From JAGWBJ01 sp034423015 (GTDB taxonomy: Bacteria; Chloroflexota; Dehalococcoidia; Lucifugimonadales; JAGWBF01): a stretch of DNA of 64,000 nt. The stretch is from contig DAOUJG010000031.1 in the NCBI GenBank assembly GCA_034423015.1, forward strand, positions 73,807 to 137,806, read 5' to 3'. Of the stretch, positions 59,146 to 64,000 are shown in pieces (positions within the stretch are counted from its first letter, which is position 1; each line of letters starts with the position of its first letter). The position numbers and the translations under genes were made by a program. Under the pieces are notes generated by a model, which searched no databases, was not told the origin of the DNA, and was given only the letters and a program-made list of their open reading frames with translations.

Positions 59146-59151
59146 TATAAT
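59146..59151 (+). promoter_or_regulatory. -10-like TATAAT before the amidohydrolase gene
   Basis: A perfect TATAAT lies 33 bases before the ATG at 59185 in the 81-base divergent gap. No consensus -35 is visible (TATGTA at a 17-base spacing). Confidence 0.35.
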
Positions 59152-59184
59152 ATCGACCACCGAGTCCGGCGAGGAGGTAGCGTC

Positions 59185-60726
59185 ATGGCGTCTTCATTGC
59201 TCCGGGGAAGGTACGTAATCGTCCGGGCGGGCAGCGACGCCCAGTCCAGCACGGTGATCACCGACGGCGCCATCTTCCAGAGGGACGGCGTCATCGAGGA
59301 CGTGGGCCCCTACACGGAGGTGAGGGCCCGCCACCAGGCCGACGAGGAGGTCGGCGGACCGGGGTACCTGGTGTTCCCGGGCCTGGTCAACTCCCATCAC
59401 CACGGCCGCGGCCTGTCGACGCTGCAGCTGGGCACCACCGACGACTGCCTGGAGACCTGGATCCTATCGGGCTGGGGCCGGCGCCCGGTGGACGACTACC
59501 TGATGACCCTGTACACGACCATGCAGCAGATCGCGTCCGGCACCACCACCGTCATGTACAACCACAGCACCACCCCATCCACCGGGCTGGAGGAGAACGT
59601 CAAGCAGGTGCTCAAGGGCTTCGACGAAGTGGGGATGCGCTCGGCCTTCTCCGTGATGTACCGCGGCCAGAACCGGGTGGTCTACGACGACGACGAGAAG
59701 TTCGCAGCCAGCCTCCCGACGGAGCTGGGAGACGCCCTCCGGGGCCACCTGGCCCGCAACACCATATCGGTGGACGACTACTTCTCCCTCTTCGAGAGGC
59801 TGCACAGGGACCACGGCTCCGACCCCAACGGCAGGACCAGGGTCCTCCTCAGCCCCGCCAACGTGCAGTGGGCCGACGACGGCTTCCTGGAGCGGACCAA
59901 GGAGTACGCCACCAGGTACAACACCGGCGTCCACATCCACCTGGTGGAGACCATGTACCAGAAGGCTTACGGGCTGAGGCGATGGGGCCGCACCCCGGCG
60001 ACCCACCTGGGAGACCTGGGCTTCCTGGGACCCGAGCTCTCCTGCGCCCACGCCATCTGGCTCACCGACACCGACATAGACCTGTTGGCGGGCGCCGGCG
60101 CCACCGTCTGCCACAACGCCAGCTCCAACCTGCGGCTGAAGAACGGCGTGGCCCCCGTGGACGCCATGGTCGGCCGGGGACTGAACGTGGCCCTGGGCAC
60201 CGACAGCACCGCCATCAACGACGACGACGACATGATCCAGGAGATGCGTCTAGTGGCCAAGCTCCACCGGGAACCCGGCCTCGACGCGCCGGCCATCACC
60301 TCCCACCAGGTGCTGCGAAACGCCACCATCAACGCCGCCAAGCCGACCTTCTTCCACGACGACATAGGGGCCTTGGAGGTGGGCAGGCGGGCCGACGCCG
60401 TGTTGATGGACATGGCCTCCGTCACCGAGCCGTACATGGACCCGGACGTGGACCCCATCGACGCCCTGCTGTACAGGGGTAAGGCCCAGGACGTGAAGAC
60501 GGTGGTCATCGACGGCGAGGTCGTCATGAGGGACGGCCGGTTCACCCGGGTGAACAAGGACGACGTGGTCCGGGAGCTGCGAGAGCAGCTGGGGAGGCCC
60601 GTGGAGCCCGAGGTGCTCCGCACCCGGGCCATGGCCGCCGCCCTGACGCCCCACGTACAGCGTTTCTACGACGGCTGGTCGACGGACCAGGGAGCGCCCC
60701 ACTACCGGTTCAACGCCCGCAGCTAG
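59185..60726 (+). CDS. Amidohydrolase of the cytosine/guanine-deaminase (TrzA/AtzA-like) family
   Basis: A 513-residue amidohydrolase. It shows PGLVNSHHHG (metal pair about 68-70), the deaminase-type HIHLVETMYQ (about 252-261), the SCAHAIWLTDTDIDLL segment (about 284-299; His about 286), CHNASSNLRLKNGV (about 308-321) and the metal aspartate in ALGTDSTAINDDDD (about 338). These residues fit a mononuclear Zn/Fe aminohydrolase acting on a ring compound (triazine, purine or 5-methylthioadenosine-like). GAGGAGGT 7 bases before the ATG fixes the start; the frame is open further upstream but runs antisense to the Vms1-like gene. It converges with the LysR gene, with stops overlapping by three bases. 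Confidence 0.9.
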   Translation: MASSLLRGRYVIVRAGSDAQSSTVITDGAIFQRDGVIEDVGPYTEVRARHQADEEVGGPGYLVFPGLVNSHHHGRGLSTLQLGTTDDCLETWILSGWGRRPVDDYLMTLYTTMQQIASGTTTVMYNHSTTPSTGLEENVKQVLKGFDEVGMRSAFSVMYRGQNRVVYDDDEKFAASLPTELGDALRGHLARNTISVDDYFSLFERLHRDHGSDPNGRTRVLLSPANVQWADDGFLERTKEYATRYNTGVHIHLVETMYQKAYGLRRWGRTPATHLGDLGFLGPELSCAHAIWLTDTDIDLLAGAGATVCHNASSNLRLKNGVAPVDAMVGRGLNVALGTDSTAINDDDDMIQEMRLVAKLHREPGLDAPAITSHQVLRNATINAAKPTFFHDDIGALEVGRRADAVLMDMASVTEPYMDPDVDPIDALLYRGKAQDVKTVVIDGEVVMRDGRFTRVNKDDVVRELREQLGRPVEPEVLRTRAMAAALTPHVQRFYDGWSTDQGAPHYRFNARS

Positions 60727-61640
60727 ACCGGCGAGTCCATGAAGTGGCCGGAGCCCTCGCCCAGGCCCGCCACAAGGGTGTCCATGAAGTTGCGCACGGA
60801 CCGGCTGAGGAACTTGCCCTTCAGGGTCACCAGCCCCATTCGAGCCGAGGGCAGGATGGACGACAGCCTACGGATTCCCAGTATGCCGGCGTCCTCGGGC
60901 TGGACCACGTACTCGTGGCCCACGGCGATGCCCATACCAATGGCCACGTAGCGCTTGGCCATCTCCATGACATCCATCTCCAGGGCCACGTTGTAGGATA
61001 GGCCGTCCCGCTTCAGTGCCCGCTCCAGGCTCCCCCGGCTCTGGCTGCCCGGGCCCAGCAGTATGAGGGGCCTGGAGGCGATGTCGGCCAAGCTTATCTT
61101 CGATTGGCGGAGGAGCTCGTGGTCCGGGGGCGCGAACAGCACGAACTCGGTGGCGAACAGGTACGTGAACTCCAGCCCCGGACTCTCGGGGTCGGCGCCG
61201 AGCATTATGTCCAGGTCGCCCGCGGACAGCATCTCCACCAGGACCGAGTGGGAGCGGGCAACCAGCTTGATCTGCACCTGGGGGTACCGGTCCCGGAACT
61301 GCTTCACCAGCGGCGGCAGGTGGTGCAGGACCAGGTCCGAGTAGGCCCCGATGACGAAGGACCCCCGGTGCTCCGGGTAGTCCATCTGCATCTTCAGGGC
61401 CTCTATTCCGTTGGTGACTCCCTCTACGATGGGCTCCGCCAGCTCGTAGAAGACCACCCCATCGGAGGTGAGCTGGATGGGCCGCTTGATGCGGTCGAAC
61501 AGGGTGACGCCGAACTCCCTCTCGATCTTCTGCAGATGGGTGGTCACCGTGGGCTGGCCTATCTCCAGGTGCTCGGCCGCCCGGGAGACGCTGCGAAGGC
61601 GCGCCACGTGGTAGAAGCTTATGAGCTCACGAATCTCCAT
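60723..61640 (-). CDS. LysR-family transcriptional regulator
   Basis: A 305-residue LTTR. The N-terminal winged helix-turn-helix (about 1-65) includes SVSRAAEHLEIGQPTVTTHL (about 18-37) and EREFGVTLFDR. The effector-binding periplasmic-protein-like domain follows, with PLLLGP-type segments (RPLILLGPGSQSRG, about 189-202). It probably controls the adjacent amidohydrolase or the divergent genes at 61.8-63.5 kb, since LysR regulators often act on divergent neighbours. The ATG at 61640 is chosen over the GTG three codons upstream; the Shine-Dalgarno sequence is weak in both cases. Confidence 0.92.
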   Translation of the reverse strand: MEIRELISFYHVARLRSVSRAAEHLEIGQPTVTTHLQKIEREFGVTLFDRIKRPIQLTSDGVVFYELAEPIVEGVTNGIEALKMQMDYPEHRGSFVIGAYSDLVLHHLPPLVKQFRDRYPQVQIKLVARSHSVLVEMLSAGDLDIMLGADPESPGLEFTYLFATEFVLFAPPDHELLRQSKISLADIASRPLILLGPGSQSRGSLERALKRDGLSYNVALEMDVMEMAKRYVAIGMGIAVGHEYVVQPEDAGILGIRRLSSILPSARMGLVTLKGKFLSRSVRNFMDTLVAGLGEGSGHFMDSPV

Positions 61641-61728
61641 GTTTCTCACACCCTGAGCGGACCCTTTCCGCCGGGCCCGCGTGCCGGCACAGGTCCAGTA
61701 ATAGAATATATCATATTTGCGCTATCCC

Positions 61729-61757
61729 TTGACTTATGTACCTGGTGGGCGGACAAT
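61729..61757 (+). promoter_or_regulatory. Promoter divergent from the LysR gene
   Basis: TTGACT (61729-61734), a 17-base spacer and GACAAT (61752-61757) lie 30 bases before the small exported-protein gene. It sits in the 147-base LysR divergent region, next to an AT-rich stretch (61700-61718). Confidence 0.5.
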
Positions 61758-61787
61758 GGAATCCAGCCCACGGCGTGGGGCCCCGCC

Positions 61788-62066
61788 ATGATGGACTTGA
61801 GACTCAAAGGTATGCCCGTCACGTTCATGGTAGTGCTGCTATTGACCGTGATGCTTACCATCTTCTTCGGCGCCTGGGCGGCCTCGGCTGACTCCCAGGC
61901 CCAGGACCGGAGCTTCTCCTTCGCAATAGGCGCGTCGGCCCCCGACGCCGGCGCCGACACCGTCGCACCATCCGAGGACGGCAGCCTCGACGCTGCCGCC
62001 GCCGTGGAGTCCACCGAGGAGTCCTGGTGGGGCTCGGCCTTCCTCACGGCGTGTCCCTTACACTGA
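61788..62066 (+). CDS. Small exported or membrane-anchored hypothetical protein
   Basis: A 92-residue protein with a hydrophobic N-terminal helix (about 9-32) ending AWAASADSQA, a plausible signal-peptide cut. The mature part is Ala-, Asp-, Ser- and Glu-rich and ends in a single cysteine (TACPLH). No family is recognised. It lies 67 bases before the MFS gene behind the same promoter, so it may be an accessory to that carrier. A second ATG is the next codon. Low complexity and weak Shine-Dalgarno make this only a moderate call. Confidence 0.45.
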   Translation: MMDLRLKGMPVTFMVVLLLTVMLTIFFGAWAASADSQAQDRSFSFAIGASAPDAGADTVAPSEDGSLDAAAAVESTEESWWGSAFLTACPLH

Positions 62067-62133
62067 GGCCCCTACACTGAGTAAGGCGTAGACCTTGGCC
62101 CTCTCCCTCAGCTCCTCCGCTCCGGCGCGCGTC

Positions 62134-63465
62134 ATGACGCTCTCCGGAAAGTTCCATTACGCCTGGATCATAGTGGCCATCCTGGCGACGGTCCAGGTGA
62201 TCGGCCAGTCCATCAGCATGTCCGCGGGAATCACCGTGGCGCCGCTGAACGACCCCGACGGCGGCTTCGGGTGGAGCATGGGGACCATCGGGGCGGCCCT
62301 GATGGTCTACTACCTGGTGGGAGCCGTCTTCGCCCCGGTCAGCGGGTGGCTTGGCGACCGGTACGGCCCCAGGCTCGTTATGCTCTGGGCGGGGATCATA
62401 TACGGCGCCAGCATGGTCCTACTGGGGCTCACCAAGGAGCCCTGGCACTTCTTCCTCACCTTCGGCGTTATGCTGTCCGTCACCCAGTCCCTGGCCATGG
62501 TCCCCCTCATGGCCTCGGTCAGCGGGTGGTTCCGGCGGCGCCTGGGGCTGGGCGTGGGTATCCTCTGGGCCGCCGGGGGAACGGGAGCGGCCGCCATCGC
62601 TCCCCTGGTGGCGTTCCTCCTGGGCCAGTTCGGGTGGCAGTGGACCTTCTGGATCGTCGGGGCGGCCGGCGGCGGCGTCACGATACTCCTCACCGCCATC
62701 TTCCGCAACGGCCCGAAGGAGGTCGGCCTGACCCCCTACGGGGCGTCCAGGGACTACACCCCCGAGCCGCCTCGGAGCAGGCAGGCCGACCAGCTACGGT
62801 CCAAGGTCTTCAACCAGCACATCAGGAAGACCCGGGCCTTCTGGAACCTGCCCCTCATCCACGGCCTTGGCTGCGCCGGCCACGGCATCGTGCTCATCTA
62901 CACCATTCCCATCGCCGTCGACGCGGGCATCGACTTCGTCACGGCGTCGGTGATCCTGAGCCTCATCTCCCTGCTGAGCGTCGGCGGCAGGCTCATCACG
63001 CCCATCCTGGCCGAGCGGTTCGGCGGCAAGCAGATCATGGGCGTGGCCATGTTCATACAGGGGATCACCGTGCTGGTGGTCTTCTGGGCCCAGGACGTGT
63101 GGTCCTTCTACCTGTTCGCCATCCTGTTCGGAATCGGGTTCGGGGGCGAGATGTCCGCCTACCTTGTCGTGAACCGGCAGTACTTCGGCGCCGGGCCCAT
63201 ATCCACCTGCTACGGGTTCCAGACCATGGGCGCCCTGCTGGGCCACGCCGTAGCCACGGGCGTTGCCGGCCTGATCATCTACGTAACAGGCTCCTTCGGC
63301 GTCATCCTCACCATGTCCATGGTCTTCAGCTTCCTGGGCGTGCTGGTGATCTTCAACCTGGAGTCCAGCGCCCGGGTCCTCATCCCCGACTGGGAGAAAT
63401 CGCTGCCGCGGGATGCCAGGTCCGCGCCCGCGGCGACGCCCCTGCTGGCCGGCCACCAGGAGTAG
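62134..63465 (+). CDS. Major facilitator superfamily transporter
   Basis: A 443-residue carrier with 12 predicted helices. MFS signatures are WLGDRYGPRLVMLWAG (about 72-87) and, in the second half, LAERFGGKQIMGVAMF (about 291-306), separated by a hydrophilic loop at about 196-230. It is distantly similar to the MFS protein at 47.3 kb and of the same oxalate/monocarboxylate-porter style. I use the ATG at 62134; a TTG at 62095 with AAGG upstream could add 13 residues. It is downstream of a LysR-divergent promoter, so substrate-induced uptake is likely. Confidence 0.88.
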   Translation: MTLSGKFHYAWIIVAILATVQVIGQSISMSAGITVAPLNDPDGGFGWSMGTIGAALMVYYLVGAVFAPVSGWLGDRYGPRLVMLWAGIIYGASMVLLGLTKEPWHFFLTFGVMLSVTQSLAMVPLMASVSGWFRRRLGLGVGILWAAGGTGAAAIAPLVAFLLGQFGWQWTFWIVGAAGGGVTILLTAIFRNGPKEVGLTPYGASRDYTPEPPRSRQADQLRSKVFNQHIRKTRAFWNLPLIHGLGCAGHGIVLIYTIPIAVDAGIDFVTASVILSLISLLSVGGRLITPILAERFGGKQIMGVAMFIQGITVLVVFWAQDVWSFYLFAILFGIGFGGEMSAYLVVNRQYFGAGPISTCYGFQTMGALLGHAVATGVAGLIIYVTGSFGVILTMSMVFSFLGVLVIFNLESSARVLIPDWEKSLPRDARSAPAATPLLAGHQE

Positions 63466-63511
63466 CGGCCCGGTCTGGCCAGTTTTGATACTATTTATTC
63501 CACAATATCTC

Positions 63512-63541
63512 TTGACAGCTTGACGGCGTGAAGACCAGAAT
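63512..63541 (+). promoter_or_regulatory. Promoter of the ferredoxin gene
   Basis: A perfect TTGACA (63512-63517), an 18-base spacer and CAGAAT (63536-63541) lie 41 bases before the ATG. Confidence 0.55.
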
Positions 63542-63582
63542 TAGGGTCAGGCACAGTCCTAGGCGAGGACAGGTAACGGCCG

Positions 63583-63822
63583 ATGACCTACATAATCACC
63601 GAGCCGTGCGTTGGGGTCAAGGACGCAACCTGCACCGATGTCTGCCCGGTCGACTGCATACACACCGCGGACGGCGCAGACATGTACTACATAGACCCCT
63701 ATGAGTGCATCGACTGCGGGGCCTGCGAGCCCGTCTGTCCCGTCTCCGCCATCTTCTACGAGTACTCCGTCCCCGGCCACTGGAACGCCTACATCGCCAA
63801 GAACTACGACTTCTTCAAGTAG
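63583..63822 (+). CDS. Seven-iron type ferredoxin
   Basis: A 79-residue ferredoxin. The first cluster set is CVGVKDATCTDVCPVDCI (about 9-26) with the spacing of the [3Fe-4S]/[4Fe-4S] type (C-x7-C-x3-C, where the middle CxxC cysteine of a classical 2[4Fe-4S] protein is missing). The second is YECIDCGACEPVCPV (about 41-55). EPCVGVKDxxCxxVCPVDCI and YYIDPxxCIDCGACxPxCP are standard for FdxA-type proteins of actinobacteria, Thermus and Chloroflexi. It is a soluble electron carrier, possibly for the P450 or FNR-like protein. It stands alone. Confidence 0.95.
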   Translation: MTYIITEPCVGVKDATCTDVCPVDCIHTADGADMYYIDPYECIDCGACEPVCPVSAIFYEYSVPGHWNAYIAKNYDFFK

Positions 63823-63860
63823 GCCCGCCTCCGCCACTCTCCAGCAAGCAGGCCTGCTCC

Positions 63861-63888
63861 GTCATTCCCCAGGTAGACGGGAATCCAC
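63861..63888. repeat. REP-like palindromic element (copy 2)
   Basis: gtcattccccaggtagacgg followed by gaatccac contains ATTCCC/GGGAAT arms (63864-63869, 63879-63884). It shares the GTCATTCC...GGAA layout and the 21-base arm span with the element at 53533-53565. It lies in the gene-free last 178 bases, in which I see no gene. Confidence 0.35.
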
Positions 63889-64000
63889 GCCCCACCCCTT
63901 GTATCTTGATGAAGGTGGCGGGGTAGACCGGTCCGCCCCTTGGTCTCGAGAGACCGCGACCCAGCGTGGTCGCCCCGCCTTCATACTCTTGGAGCCCGAA

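Overview
The window is high-GC, gene-dense bacterial DNA with few gaps over 150 bases. Genes sit in short operons with 1-20 base overlaps, and GTG and TTG starts are common (comparative start choice was by Shine-Dalgarno spacing). The gene content fits a respiring, heterotrophic Chloroflexota-like bacterium (Dehalococcoidia/SAR202 type is my best guess). The reasons are an alternative complex III operon, system I cytochrome c maturation genes, and scattered catabolic enzymes (CoA transferase, HpcH aldolase, amidohydrolases, P450, sulfopyruvate-type decarboxylase). The lineage is inference, as there is no rRNA in the window.

Layout. 0-9 kb: a DNA methyltransferase, an amidohydrolase with two PuuE-like deacetylases, an unusual SDR, a P450, small enzymes and gene scraps. 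9.1-9.3 kb: tRNA-Gly(GCC) and tRNA-Phe(GAA), both with encoded CCA, behind one good promoter. 9.3-17 kb: a DRTGG-domain protein, an aldehyde dehydrogenase, a two-subunit ThDP decarboxylase plus cyclase operon, an orphan HicB with a HicA scrap, a dienelactone hydrolase and a ROK kinase. 16.4-30 kb: a long minus-strand respiratory block reading (in transcription order) small membrane protein, ActA, ActB1, ActB2, NrfD, ActC, ActD, ActE, CcmH, CcmF, CcmI-like, an unknown exported protein and a TlpA/CcmG thioredoxin. 30-36 kb: mutS, an ArsC/Spx-family gene, a HAD phosphatase and mutL, all on the minus strand. 36-45 kb: an FNR-like reductase with NuoE/NuoF/formate-dehydrogenase-like subunits, then an FAD oxidoreductase and a flippase-like membrane protein. 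45-51.6 kb: gatC, gatA, an MFS carrier, asnS and a degenerate methyltransferase. 51.7-64 kb: acyl-CoA and aldolase enzymes, mutS2 with a Vms1-like release factor, an amidohydrolase, a LysR regulator, an MFS carrier and a ferredoxin.

How they work together. The 16-30 kb block makes a quinol:cytochrome c oxidoreductase together with part of the machinery that matures its haems. No terminal oxidase is present, so the electron sink lies elsewhere. The NuoEF/Fdh-like set is an NAD-linked flavin/iron-sulfur complex, but its catalytic subunit lacks the Cys/Sec residue that formate dehydrogenases use.

The most striking item is the ArsC/Spx-like gene at 32804-33157. It has a near-perfect Shine-Dalgarno sequence and a full-length frame interrupted by one TGA, exactly where the first cysteine of the CxxC motif belongs. 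A bacterial SECIS-like hairpin follows at the right distance, which together indicate a selenoprotein. Next in interest are a mutS2 plus Vms1-like release factor pair that looks like a ribosome-rescue unit, and a catalytically decayed Eco57I-type methyltransferase behind asnS.
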